Of a DNA stretch of 64,000 nucleotides, positions 26,701 through 35,189 are shown piece after piece; the first letter of the stretch is position 1; the number at the start of each line of letters is the position of its first letter. The notes under the pieces are model-generated. The model was not told the origin of the DNA. It worked only from the letters and a program-made list of their open reading frames with translations, and made no database searches. The stretch lies in contig JAPDPX010000007.1 of assembly GCA_034506255.1 (NCBI GenBank), positions 62,001 to 126,000 on the forward strand, written 5' to 3'. Origin of the DNA: a candidate division KSB1 bacterium (lineage in GTDB: Bacteria; Zhuqueibacterota; Zhuqueibacteria; Zhuqueibacterales; Zhuqueibacteraceae). Made by a program: the position numbers and the translations under genes.

Positions 26701-27114
26701 ACAAAAGGACAGTTGCGAGCCGGATCGGCCCTCTCCGAGCAACTCGATTCCCTGCCAGTCACGAAGGGTGGGCAGACGGCGGCTGGTGACGCCACTCCAG
26801 CCGAACTCATTGTCGTATGCCGAGGTGAAAACGATGCGGTCGGCCACCGTGCCATTGGCGATTAAAACGCCATGCACTTTGATGCTGAAGGCGCCGGCAA
26901 ACTTGACCACCACACCCGCCTGTATCACCAGGGTATCTGCTAGCGGCACAACGACATCGCCGGTCACCAAATAGGGGCTGCCAGCCAAATTCCAGATTCC
27001 GGACTGGCGGCCGGAAACTTCCGTCGCGCGGCACAGGCCGGGCACCAGCCCCATCCAAACAAGAACGCACGCAATGATCCGCCGCTGGCGGACATGGCCT
27101 TGTCGTGAGCTCAC
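23773..27114 (-). CDS. TonB-dependent receptor with N-terminal beta-helix-like module and carboxypeptidase-regulatory-like domain
   Basis: About 1113 residues from a GTG at 27112-27114 with AAGGAGG six bases upstream; another GTG sits one codon earlier. The signal peptide is about 1-30. Residues about 38-185 resemble turns of a right-handed parallel beta-helix (LVTGDVVVPLADTLVIQAGV, VLIANGTVADRIVFTSA, DWQGIELLG). An acidic linker follows. Residues about 228-315 are a CarboxypepD_reg-like domain (VLGFVSDSETGERLPGAS). A TonB plug starts near 325 (IITASRRPEKIFEAPVA), with VVRGFNN and SGPGAALYGPNSANGVV, and a long beta-barrel ends in aromatic-rich strands. It probably imports or senses a ligand at the outer membrane. 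It sits inside the TPR paralog cluster; the beta-helix fusion is unusual. Confidence 0.85.
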   Translation of the reverse strand: MSSRQGHVRQRRIIACVLVWMGLVPGLCRATEVSGRQSGIWNLAGSPYLVTGDVVVPLADTLVIQAGVVVKFAGAFSIKVHGVLIANGTVADRIVFTSAYDNEFGWSGVTSRRLPTLRDWQGIELLGEGRSGSQLSFCVIRYSDHAIIARNVQPVLKNLIITDCDVDKLMINGRGVPVLDGIESDYSLAPDPRAAESSPLSGEEPHLPVVAEKNGGEAVVNTTLTAEATVLGFVSDSETGERLPGASLELIPEGIAGQATGTITGPNGEFEIKEVIPGIYTITTSYIGYEKKVMQQVELSPGMTKALEISLLHVGLQLNPVIITASRRPEKIFEAPVAISLLEGTQLQSRSVLTPLEHIKTLPAVDFAATGINQANVVVRGFNNVFSGALLAQVDNRIAGLPSLRFNAYNLIPIANEDLERIEVVSGPGAALYGPNSANGVVHLITKSPFGAEGTSLSAGGGERIEFIGSFRHANSLGDRLGYKISGQFYQGVDWFSRDPAEPEFFEIAGKRVPAPGRDFDVERLSLDARLDFRPAAGMTGILSAGFSQISDIELTGVGAAQARDWRFYYLQGRLYYKSLFAQAYLNQTDAGDTYLLRSGAPIVDRSSLLVGQVHHGFTLGRRQRFTYGFDVLQTRPNTGGTINNRHEPFDRIDERGAFLQSETSLMPRLSAILAARLDDHTFIKGQVLSPRAALLFKPWERHTLRLTYNQAYSTPSANNLFLDILSTTVPTRSINPALEPVLGPVFFELYAEGTAPRRGGFARTSAGGFTFRRGADQRPQMISLLGAAAGAGSGYLPPDVNPVWPALRNLILASQPAGPAREALAAALPRSLSATVPGVLRAFNPTSRAFDVPVLTVSDIPLTKPTITTTTEIGYKGLWYQKLLVGIDLYRTRVRDFVGPLTVETPHVFVDPAALTQVLARDLAANGFAPAAAQATAQSIAQSLANLPLGLISPQEVQSATEVIMTYRNFGDISFYGADLSLGWVLNRSWRLALNYSHVSRDFFASNARQPHDIALNAPRNKFSASVCFSALNTGLEAEARLRHIEGFPVLSGVYLGAVQTHTVLDWDLSFNLSRSTQALISVQNVLDDPYRAFVGAPLIGRMVILRLVQSL

Positions 27115-27358
27115 CACAAACCTCCTTGAGATGAACCAGAGAAACCGGCGTCCGATCCTTGGGTACCGGCAACAGCATTTGCGAAATGGTTGGCGCACAT
27201 ACAATTGTCCCCCCTGCTGCAGAGACAACTCCAGTTTGCCTATTTTACCCCCAAACTTAATGGCTGCAGAAAGGTATGTGCGTTTCGGGGAAAGCAGGGG
27301 CGTGGGAGCAAGGTGAGGAAAAACAGTGCGCTTACCGCCATTCGTGGCGCGGCGGCGG

Positions 27359-29077
27359 TTAGTTTCGACTGCGGCCGGCGGCAGAGCCCGGTGTGGTCGC
27401 ACGCGCACGCTGTTGTCTGCTCTGCGCCACAATCGAGGAGATGCGATCCCAGTTGGGTGTCGGCAGACTCATCTGCAGGACACTCTCATAAACTTTGAGG
27501 GCATTGCCATCGGTGCGGCCGGCGCGCAGATAAATCTCGGCCAGGCGGGAATACAACCCCGTCGCCCTGGGATTTTGCTCCAACAGCTTCTCATAAATCG
27601 AAGCGGCACGATTGAAATCGCGCAGCAGGAGAAAGGCTTGCGCCCGCACCTGGTCGGAGTATGGAAAGACACCGCTGAAGGGCAACACCACCAATGCCGT
27701 GATAATGGCGGCAACCAGCAGAATCATGCCCCAATTGAGCCCGGCGGCCACCACTGCTTCTTGTTCCTCCTCGGCAAATTCGATCTGGGAATACAAGCTG
27801 GTATCCTCGTCGTGAAGTCGCGAAATTGCCGGTTCGATGGTCACGGCCATGACCTCCGCCGCCGGGGCGGGAGGGGGAGCCGCTGTCGGAGCGGCAGAAT
27901 CACCGACGGTGCTGTCGATCACGGCCGGCACATCCACCATTTCGAACGGCAACACCGTGGCAGCCGGCAACAGATGGCTGCGCACTCGGGCAAGCAGGGT
28001 GTCAACTTCGCTGTCGTAGGGGTTGAGCTCGCGGGCTTTCTCGAAAGCCACCAGGGCGCGGGTGTAGTTGCCGCTTGCCAGGGCACGGCGGCCATCGAGA
28101 TAGTATCGCCGGGCGCGCGCTTCAAGCACAGCGCGGCCGCTGTCCGCCTGCAGACGGGCCAGCCAGGGCCGCACATTCAACAGGCGCTGTTTGTCCTGCA
28201 AGCGCCGGCGTACCCGTTGCAGCCGGGTTTCGGCATCCTTGTATCCGGGGGCGGATTGCAGCAGGTTTTCATAGGTGGCAATTGCAAGCTCGAGGCGGTC
28301 GTCGGCTTCGTAGCTTTGCGCCTGCAAATAAAGCCGGTGGAAAACCTCTTCACGCGCGGCGGTTTCCAAGCTCGCACCCAGGGAGGCAATTTCACGGCCA
28401 ACATTCATGAAGCCGGGCTTTTCCGCCTCGATTTGCCGGAGCAAGGCTAGCGCCTCCTCGAAGTTGCCATGCGCCCGTTCTTTGGCGGCTTGTTGATAGA
28501 GATTGAAAAGCCGCACGGCTTCTTCCACGACGGGGATCAGCTTGTCGAATTCCGCCTGGTTGCCGGTGGCGTGCTGGCGGCCCTGCTGCAGTTCGGTCAA
28601 CGCTTCCCGATAGCGGCCACCTTGATAAAGCAGCCGGCCGAGATCCAGTGACACCTGGGTGCGCAGTCTGGCTTCGGGCGCAAGCTCAAACGCCTGGCGC
28701 AGCGCCTCCTCGGCGGCCTCCAAATCATCCAGCCGCTGGTTGAGCGCTGCCAACTCATAGACGATTTTGAAGCGCAAGTCTGCCTTGTTGGATCCGGCGT
28801 TCAGCGAGCGGGCGCGTTCGAGCAGCTCGCGCGCCTGGGCATAGGCCTTGCGTTTGCGATGCAACAGCGCGAGATTATAAAGGGCTTCCTGAAACTCCGG
28901 ATCCAGCTCCAGGGCGCGCTGATAGGCGGCCATGGCAAGATCCGCGTTTTTCTGCCGCAGGCCGGATTTGAACCATTTGTTGGCCTCTTCGTTGTGGGAT
29001 TGGGCCGCGGCAGCCAGCGGCAGCAACAACCAACACAGTGCGTACAATATGCCGCAGCGGGCCAGGGTCAGTCTCAT
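27359..29077 (-). CDS. Transmembrane TPR protein, paralog 2
   Basis: 572 residues from the ATG at 29075-29077, with AAAGGA seven bases upstream and signal peptide ILYALCWLLLPLAAAAQ. The periplasmic TPRs begin LAMAAYQRALELDPEFQEALY, and the middle has YLDGRRALASGNYTRALVAF. A Pro/Ala-rich linker (about 385-415) is specific to this copy, and the DSLY core motif seen in the others is missing. A single helix (about 443-466, WGMILLVAAIITALVVLPF) precedes a cytoplasmic tail with AASIYEKLLEQNP, AEIYLRAGRTDGNAL and VYESVLQMSL. The tail is the most diverged of the five. It lies immediately upstream of the TonB receptor gene, 244 bases apart on the same strand. Confidence 0.83.
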   Translation of the reverse strand: MRLTLARCGILYALCWLLLPLAAAAQSHNEEANKWFKSGLRQKNADLAMAAYQRALELDPEFQEALYNLALLHRKRKAYAQARELLERARSLNAGSNKADLRFKIVYELAALNQRLDDLEAAEEALRQAFELAPEARLRTQVSLDLGRLLYQGGRYREALTELQQGRQHATGNQAEFDKLIPVVEEAVRLFNLYQQAAKERAHGNFEEALALLRQIEAEKPGFMNVGREIASLGASLETAAREEVFHRLYLQAQSYEADDRLELAIATYENLLQSAPGYKDAETRLQRVRRRLQDKQRLLNVRPWLARLQADSGRAVLEARARRYYLDGRRALASGNYTRALVAFEKARELNPYDSEVDTLLARVRSHLLPAATVLPFEMVDVPAVIDSTVGDSAAPTAAPPPAPAAEVMAVTIEPAISRLHDEDTSLYSQIEFAEEEQEAVVAAGLNWGMILLVAAIITALVVLPFSGVFPYSDQVRAQAFLLLRDFNRAASIYEKLLEQNPRATGLYSRLAEIYLRAGRTDGNALKVYESVLQMSLPTPNWDRISSIVAQSRQQRARATTPGSAAGRSRN

Positions 29078-29357
29078 CCCAACGTCCTTTATGACCAACG
29101 CGTTGCCTTTTGCCTCTTGAAATCATTCCTGCGATGAAATGCCGGTTGCGCAAGGGAGTCGTGTCATCTTTTCCGCCCGGGCAGACCGGACACACAGTGT
29201 CCCTGCCCTGCCTGCTCCTTTCTGCAACACAAACCTGACAAGGGGTGCGGAGGCGTTTTTCGCCGCCGCAGCCGTACAACGCTGAGCAGGGACTGCAGAA
29301 ACGATGTTGTTCCGCGCCGGCATATGCCTGCCGCCGGCTCGCGCCATCCCTCTCCGC

Positions 29358-31220
29358 TCACGCTTCGCGCCGGGCACTCTTGCGGTTGAGTTCCACTTGA
29401 AGGGCGCTTTCCAATGCCTTGATGGTCTCGCTGTCGCTGCGACCGTTCGCCAGATAGTGCTGCGTGAACATGGCATTGATCTGCTCGCGGTTCTGCAGCG
29501 GCAGATCGAGCTGCAAGACGGTTTTGTAGATCTTCATGGCATTTTCATCGCGGCGACCTGCCAGCAGATAAATGTTTGCCAGCACGGGATAGAGATGGAC
29601 GCGGCTGGGTTTTTGCGCCAGCAGACGTTCATAAAGCCGTGCGGCACGGGGGAAGTCTCCCAACAGCAGATGCAACCGGGCGCGCGCAGACGGTGAAAGG
29701 ATCAAAAAAGACAACATCGGCACCAAAATGATTGCGACCAGCATGCCGGCGGTGGTCAGCACCCGGCTGGTGTCATTGCGCGCGTCCACGCTTGCCATTT
29801 CCGCCTCCAGGAAGCTGAGATTCAGGCGGGCTTGTGCCAGCAAGCGGTTGATCTCCGCGTGGTTGGGCGCGAGAATGCGCAGTTTCTCCAGCGTCACGAC
29901 CGCCTGCTTCCACTCGTTTTGCTGCATGAAACGCAGCGCGGTGTCATAAAGGGAATCCACCCTGGTCGCAGTGCCCGGCGCGGGTACCGGCATCATGCCT
30001 GCCAGCCGCTGGTTTTGAATCTCACTTTCCACCTGTGCGAGCAGTTCGGCGACTTCACGATAGTTGGGGTCCAGGCGCCGGACTTTTTCGAACGCCACCA
30101 AACAGCGGCCGAGATCGCCGCGGCGCATCGCGCTCAAGCCTTCACCATAATAACGGGCGAGCACCTCCTCCGTGTTTTCCTGATCCAAACGGCGCCGCGC
30201 CTCGGCGAGTTGCTGGCTGACTTCGCCGTAATCAGGCTTGAGCTCGAGCACGCGCTCAAACGCGGCAATGGCGCCCAGCCAGTCACTGGCCCGCAGAGCG
30301 GCGAGGCCCTCGGTGTATTTTTGCTCGACTTCCAGGGCAATTTGCTTTTCCAGCAGCCGGCGCTGCGTGCCTTGCAACCGCAGCCGCGCGTCCTTGAAGT
30401 TCGGCGCGCGCTGCAACAGCGCCTCATAGGCGGCCTGCGCCATTTCCAAATTGTCCTCCGCTTCCAGCGCGAGGGCTTGCTGATAGAGCTCTTCCGGAGA
30501 TTGCTTTGCCGTTTCTGCCGCGGAGAGAGGCGCCTTGGGCGTGACACCAGGCAGGGCGGTGCGCTGCGAATCCGCCCCCGGTTCGGTGTTGACGGGCCGC
30601 GTCGCTGCCAGCAGGCTCGTGCTTTCCGCCTGGGCGGGCTGCGGGGCTTGCGCCGCTGCGATTTCTTTTTCAATCAGCGCGATGAAACTGTCGAAGCTGT
30701 CCTTGTTTTTCAAATCCTCCTGCCGCCTGGCCTTCAGTTCGGCAAGCGCCTCCAGCAGCCGGTTTTGCTGGCAGAGCAAGCGCGCCAGCTTGAAGGTGAT
30801 GCTGGTTTTGAGCTTGCTATCCTTGGCGAGTGCCAGAGCCTGGCGCAGCGCCTCTTCACTCGCGCTCAACTCGCCCTTGCCAAAATAGGCATTGGCGAGC
30901 TCATGGTAGATTTTAACCCGCAGGGAGTTTTTTGCGTTGGGCGACAGGTGCCGGATGGCCTGGCTGAGATAACGGTGCGCGGAGACGAAGTCCCTTTGGT
31001 TGTTGTAGGCGAGGCCGAGCGCAAACAGTGCCTCCACGAAGGTGGAGTCGCGGGCAACCGCCGATTGGTACGCGGCGATGGCCTTGGCGGCATCTTTTTC
31101 CGCGACGCCGGCATTGTACCAGCGCACGGCTTCCGGGTCTCTGACCTGGGCAAATCCAAGCGCGGCGGACAAGCCCAGCAAGACAGCAGTGAGGGGGAGA
31201 GAACGGGACCTGGCTTGCAT
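29358..31220 (-). CDS. Transmembrane TPR protein, paralog 3
   Basis: 620 residues. The ATG at 31218-31220 follows an almost ideal AGGAGGTGATC site. The signal peptide is SLPLTAVLLGLSAALGFAQ. TPR arrays start AIAAYQSAVARDSTFVEALF. The conserved core RVDSLYDTALRFMQQNEWKQ with LAQARLNLSFL precedes the membrane helix (about 484-507). The tail carries AARLYERLLAQKP, ANIYLLAGRRDENAM and IYKTVLQLDL. A central Ser/Thr/Pro-rich linker near 200-235 separates two TPR blocks. Same topology as paralogs 1, 2 and 4. Confidence 0.85.
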   Translation of the reverse strand: MQARSRSLPLTAVLLGLSAALGFAQVRDPEAVRWYNAGVAEKDAAKAIAAYQSAVARDSTFVEALFALGLAYNNQRDFVSAHRYLSQAIRHLSPNAKNSLRVKIYHELANAYFGKGELSASEEALRQALALAKDSKLKTSITFKLARLLCQQNRLLEALAELKARRQEDLKNKDSFDSFIALIEKEIAAAQAPQPAQAESTSLLAATRPVNTEPGADSQRTALPGVTPKAPLSAAETAKQSPEELYQQALALEAEDNLEMAQAAYEALLQRAPNFKDARLRLQGTQRRLLEKQIALEVEQKYTEGLAALRASDWLGAIAAFERVLELKPDYGEVSQQLAEARRRLDQENTEEVLARYYGEGLSAMRRGDLGRCLVAFEKVRRLDPNYREVAELLAQVESEIQNQRLAGMMPVPAPGTATRVDSLYDTALRFMQQNEWKQAVVTLEKLRILAPNHAEINRLLAQARLNLSFLEAEMASVDARNDTSRVLTTAGMLVAIILVPMLSFLILSPSARARLHLLLGDFPRAARLYERLLAQKPSRVHLYPVLANIYLLAGRRDENAMKIYKTVLQLDLPLQNREQINAMFTQHYLANGRSDSETIKALESALQVELNRKSARREA

Positions 31221-31302
31221 TGGATCACCTCCTGAAAAAGTGATGCTGGTTTGGCCGAGGACAGGCGTGGCGGCAGGGCCGTCTGCGCCGGAGGTCTGCC
31301 GC

Positions 31303-33168
31303 TCAGGATCTGCCGGGTTGGGAACGTGTCAGCAACTCGGACTTGCGATATTCCGCTTGCAACATGTCTTCAAAGACCTTGATGGCGTCGGCATCCATCC
31401 GGCCTTGTGAGAGGTAGGATTGCGCGACAGCCGCCGTGATCTCGTCGCGATTCGAGGTAATCAGGTTGAGCTGCAGGATGGTTTTATACACCTTGAGCGC
31501 CTGCTCGTCGCGCCGGCCGGTGAGCAAATAGATGTTGGCCAGCGCGGGATAGAGCTTCAAGCGGCCGGGTTGCTGTTGCAGTATTTTCTCGTAAATCCGG
31601 GCGGCGCGATCATAGTCACCACGCATCAATGCCATCCGCGCCCGCAGCATGGGGGAGAGCGCGACAAAGCCGATCACCGGCAGCAACAGCAACGCCATCA
31701 GCGCACTGCTGATCAGCAACACCGGGGGTTCGGCATGCTGTGCGCCGGCCTGCACCGGCGGCGTGCTCATTTGCAGGTTGACACGTGCCTGCGCCAACAG
31801 ATCAACCAGGCCGGGGTCCTCGGGCGAGGCGGCTTGCAATTGCTCCAGCAGCTTCACCGCCAGGGCCCAGTTCTCCCCCTGGATCGCAGCCTGGGCCGCG
31901 CGATAGAGCGAATCCTGTCCCGTGCCTGCGGTTCGCGGGGTGCGCGGCGCGGGGGAATTCGCCAGCATCTCCTCGGCCTCTGCCAACAGACTGGCAACAT
32001 CGCGGTAATCTTGATTGATCTTGTGGACTTTCTCGAAGGCGACCAGCGCCGCTCGGATGTCACCTTGTTTCATGGCCGTCAAGCCTTCGGTATAGAAGCG
32101 GGCGAGCACGGTTTCGGAATTTTCGCGCTCCAGATTGCTTTGCGCCTCCCGGAGTTTCTGGCGCGCCTGCCGAAATTCGGCATCGGTTTGCAGGATTTTT
32201 TCGAAAATGATGATGGCGCGTGCCCAGTCGCGGGCTTTGAGTGCCGCTAGTCCGGCAGTATATTGTGATTCCAGCGTCTCCCGGGTGCGACGCTCGGCGA
32301 GCTGCTGCTGCAAGGCTTGCAACCGGGTGCGGACATCTTTGAAGACAACGGCCTGGTTCACGAGTTTTTCGTAGAGAGCCAGCGCCAGTTCGAGCTTTCC
32401 CGCGCTTTCCAGTTTGCGGGCCTCTTCATAAAGCGCATTGAAGGCCGCCTTGTCGGTGTCAGACTTCTGTTTGGCCTGCAGGCTGAGGTATTGTTCCTGC
32501 GCATCCCTGAAACCGGCGTCGGCGGCGATGATTTCCGCCAATTTCGCCTGTGCTTCGGCAAGGTTGCCAGCCTGCCGCGCTTGTTGCGCCTGGTCATAAA
32601 GCGCCTGAAGCTGCTGCGCCCTTTCCACGGCCACAATCAGGTTGGCAAATTTGAGACGGTTTTCCGGATCCAGCGACATACCGGCGCGCAATTCGGCGAG
32701 CGCCTCGGCGTAACGATGCTGTTGGTAGAGAAAGCGGCCCAGCTCAAACGAAATCAGGCTCGCCAGCGTCCGGTCTTTGGCCAGGCTTTTGGCATTGCGC
32801 AGTCCCTCCTCGGCTTCGCGCGACTGGCCGAGTTTCATTTGCGTCGCAGCCAGTTCAAACAAAATCTGCAGGCGCAGCGCCTCCTGGGTCTTGCCGGGTC
32901 GGGCCTGATAGGCGCGGGTGAGATATTGCGCCGCCTGCTCATATTGCTGCTGCGCTTTGTAGACCATGCCGAGATTGTACAGCGCCTCGACATAAGTCGG
33001 ATCCAACTCGATGGCGCGCTGATAGGCTGCGATTTTCTTGTCCGGTTCAGCCGCCATGATGCCGCTGCTGAACCATTGCAGCGCCTCACGGTTTTGCGGC
33101 TGCGCCTGCACGAGGGCAGTCGCGCTCGTGATGAGCCAGACTGCAAGGAAGCGCTCGAGTGCTCGCAT
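31303..33168 (-). CDS. Transmembrane TPR protein, paralog 4
   Basis: 621 residues from the ATG at 33166-33168, preceded by GAGGAGAGGT; an ATG four codons earlier lacks a ribosome site. The signal peptide is FLAVWLITSATALVQAQ. TPRs begin KIAAYQRAIELDPTYVEALY. Core GQDSLYRAAQAAIQGENWAL with LAQARVNLQM precedes the helix (about 480-504). The tail has AARIYEKILQQQP, ANIYLLTGRRDEQAL and VYKTILQLNL. It is likely the first gene of the minus-strand TPR series and lies 82 bases upstream of paralog 3, so the two may be cotranscribed. Confidence 0.85.
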   Translation of the reverse strand: MRALERFLAVWLITSATALVQAQPQNREALQWFSSGIMAAEPDKKIAAYQRAIELDPTYVEALYNLGMVYKAQQQYEQAAQYLTRAYQARPGKTQEALRLQILFELAATQMKLGQSREAEEGLRNAKSLAKDRTLASLISFELGRFLYQQHRYAEALAELRAGMSLDPENRLKFANLIVAVERAQQLQALYDQAQQARQAGNLAEAQAKLAEIIAADAGFRDAQEQYLSLQAKQKSDTDKAAFNALYEEARKLESAGKLELALALYEKLVNQAVVFKDVRTRLQALQQQLAERRTRETLESQYTAGLAALKARDWARAIIIFEKILQTDAEFRQARQKLREAQSNLERENSETVLARFYTEGLTAMKQGDIRAALVAFEKVHKINQDYRDVASLLAEAEEMLANSPAPRTPRTAGTGQDSLYRAAQAAIQGENWALAVKLLEQLQAASPEDPGLVDLLAQARVNLQMSTPPVQAGAQHAEPPVLLISSALMALLLLPVIGFVALSPMLRARMALMRGDYDRAARIYEKILQQQPGRLKLYPALANIYLLTGRRDEQALKVYKTILQLNLITSNRDEITAAVAQSYLSQGRMDADAIKVFEDMLQAEYRKSELLTRSQPGRS

Positions 33169-34274
33169 ACCTCTCCTCATTCAAACAACCGGCCGCCCGT
33201 GCCAACATGCGTGGCAGCGGCCATCGCTCATTCAGCCAACATGGTCCTGCCGGGCTTGGGCCAGTGGACAACTGGCGGCCCCCTTCTGTCGCCAGACGGG
33301 TTCGCCATGACACCGCAGCCCTCTTTCGCAGAAGGTTGTCACCACTGGCAAGGGGAGCCCCGCGCCGCTGTGAAACATGGTGCAAACCAGCCCGCAGGCG
33401 GGTATCCGGAGCAGTAATTGGTAAGATGAGTTGTGACAGGGAGCCTGCGGCTCGCAAGCCGGCTTTTGTCCCGCTCCAGAGGTGCCGGCAATGCCCGTCA
33501 GAACAAAACGTCGAACATCGCATGGCGCACGCAGGCCGCGCCGCCAGGAGCTGGAACCGCCGGCGCATCCAACGCGGGATACTGAACGGCGATGTGCCTG
33601 CTCGCGAGAAATACAGACCGGCGCCCGAGCCTCGCGACAACACTTATGCCCTCAACCATACAATGCAATGATGGCAAATGCGGAAACCCTGCGGCAGAAA
33701 CACTTCCGGCACAGACGCCAGTTTCCGCAACGCGCCGGCTTTGAGGTTAAAAGAGGAAAGTTCAAACCTTCATGGGCTCAGGGTGTCTCGGGGGGGGAAA
33801 TGATGTTGCGGTGCAGGATCACGAATTGATGAGTTGGAGGCGAAAACGTCCCCTCCGCAGGCAGGAGGCTGGTGCGCATGTTCGCCTTCTTGTTTTTATG
33901 CTTGTCTGAGGTTGGAATTTGAGTTGTTGCCCTTTGTTTTCACATGGTGCCCTCCGAGGGCGGCCACCGGCGCGGGAAAGCATGGCGGTGTCCGGATCAA
34001 TCACAAAAACCCTCCACGAAAGCAGAAACCTTGCGAAAAAACATTTCGTGGGAGCGCATTTTTGTGGGGAGGGGAAAAGCATGATACCTTCCGCAAACGG
34101 GCAAATTTTATATTTGTCAGGGGAGGGTTCAAAAAGATTGTGCAAGCCTACGTGATCTGCCCGCAGGAAAGAAAGAAGTCAAAGCTGTCAACCTCCACGC
34201 CTCGCTGCGCCGAGACGTGCACCTCGTCGCTCTCGCTTCCGGATCATTTAGGTTATGTGGAGGTCGAATCAATC
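33169..34274. other. 1.1 kb intergenic region between divergent TPR paralogs
   Basis: No frame with recognisable protein content was found on either strand. The region contains copy A of the ~115-base dispersed repeat (33987-34107). A G/C-rich structured-looking stretch near 33340-33450 does not fit any riboswitch consensus I could apply. Confidence 0.5.
33987..34107 (+). repeat. ~115-base dispersed repeat, copy A
   Basis: It begins GGTGTCCGGAT, continues CACAAAAACCCTCCACGAAAG, has a middle GCGAAAAAACATTTCGTGGG, and ends CCGCAAACGGGCAAATT. Copies B and C (52606-52722 and 52790-52887) match it in the opposite orientation. The element can fold through CCTCCCACGAA paired with TTCGTGGGAGG in the best copy. 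Confidence 0.75.
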
Positions 34275-35084
34275 ATGTCAACGGTCTCGCCTTTTGCAGG
34301 GAATCCTCTTGGCCGTGTGCTGAGCCTGCTGCTCATCCTGTGCGCCGCGGCTGCCGCACAACACCACAACGCCGAACAGCAGGACAGCCTTACCCGGCCC
34401 GACTCCCAGTCGCAGGACGATTACAATGCCATCATCGTGCCGTCGTCGTGGGCGGATTCACTCTACCTCGAAGCACAGATAGCCATCGCCAAACAGGACT
34501 GGATTCACGCCGTCATCACGCTGGAGAAGCTGCAACTGGTGCGGCCCAACTATCTCAATGCCGCAGAGCAACTGATACAAGCCCGCGCCAACCTCAACAC
34601 CGTCGAACTGTCACGGGTGGGGCAATTCTCCACCGGAGCCGGCCGGATGATGGCCTATCTGCTCCCGCTGCTGAGCGTGGGCATCATTTTATTCATTGCC
34701 GCCCTCCCCACTTCGCGCGCGCGTTTTGAGCTCATGCGCGGCAATATCTCGGCAGCCGCACGCATCTATGAAAAAATGTTGAAACGCTCGCCCCACCGCC
34801 TGCGGCTGTACAGCTCGCTCGCCGATATTTATCTCATGCAGGAAAGAAGGGACGACCAGGCCCTGCAGCTCTACAAGACCATCCTGCAACTGAATCCCGG
34901 CTTCAAGCACAGCCAGCGTATTGTCGAGATTCTCACCGAACACTATCTGGCGCGCGGCCAGTCCGATGATGAGGCGATTCAATGGCTGGAGCAAACCCTG
35001 GCGCGGGAAAAGCGCAAACTGCTTGCCTCGCAGACAGGGGACAAAAACCAGGCCGGAGAGGCCGGGACGGCGGCGGATACCTAG
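34275..35084 (+). CDS. Short transmembrane TPR protein, paralog 5 (minimal core)
   Basis: 269 residues from the ATG at 34275 (GGAGG about ten bases upstream; signal peptide LGRVLSLLLILCAAAAAQ). It contains only the conserved core: WADSLYLEAQIAIAKQDWIH near 59, LIQARANLNT near 100, one membrane helix (about 126-144), and the tail with AARIYEKMLKRSP, ADIYLMQERRDDQAL and LYKTILQLNP. It lacks the 350-450-residue periplasmic TPR arrays of its paralogs. It is divergently oriented from the other four. A longer upstream frame exists but has no signal or TPR content. Confidence 0.8.
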   Translation: MSTVSPFAGNPLGRVLSLLLILCAAAAAQHHNAEQQDSLTRPDSQSQDDYNAIIVPSSWADSLYLEAQIAIAKQDWIHAVITLEKLQLVRPNYLNAAEQLIQARANLNTVELSRVGQFSTGAGRMMAYLLPLLSVGIILFIAALPTSRARFELMRGNISAAARIYEKMLKRSPHRLRLYSSLADIYLMQERRDDQALQLYKTILQLNPGFKHSQRIVEILTEHYLARGQSDDEAIQWLEQTLAREKRKLLASQTGDKNQAGEAGTAADT

Positions 35085-35189
35085 TGCAGCGTCTCCGCCC
35101 TTTTCAGACCGACGGCAAGCCGCACAAAGCACGATGGCTTTACGGTGTGAGGCGCTGCCGTCTCACTGCAGCATAAAATGCGGCTACCT

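Noticed and set aside
33320..33450. Cobalamin-riboswitch-like stretch
   Set aside because: GC-rich pairing segments are present, but the B12 box consensus (AGYCAGGAGACCTGCC) is absent on both strands.
33834..34274. Upstream extension of TPR paralog 5
   Set aside because: The extra 147 codons cross the dispersed repeat and have no domain; a signal peptide starts at 34275.
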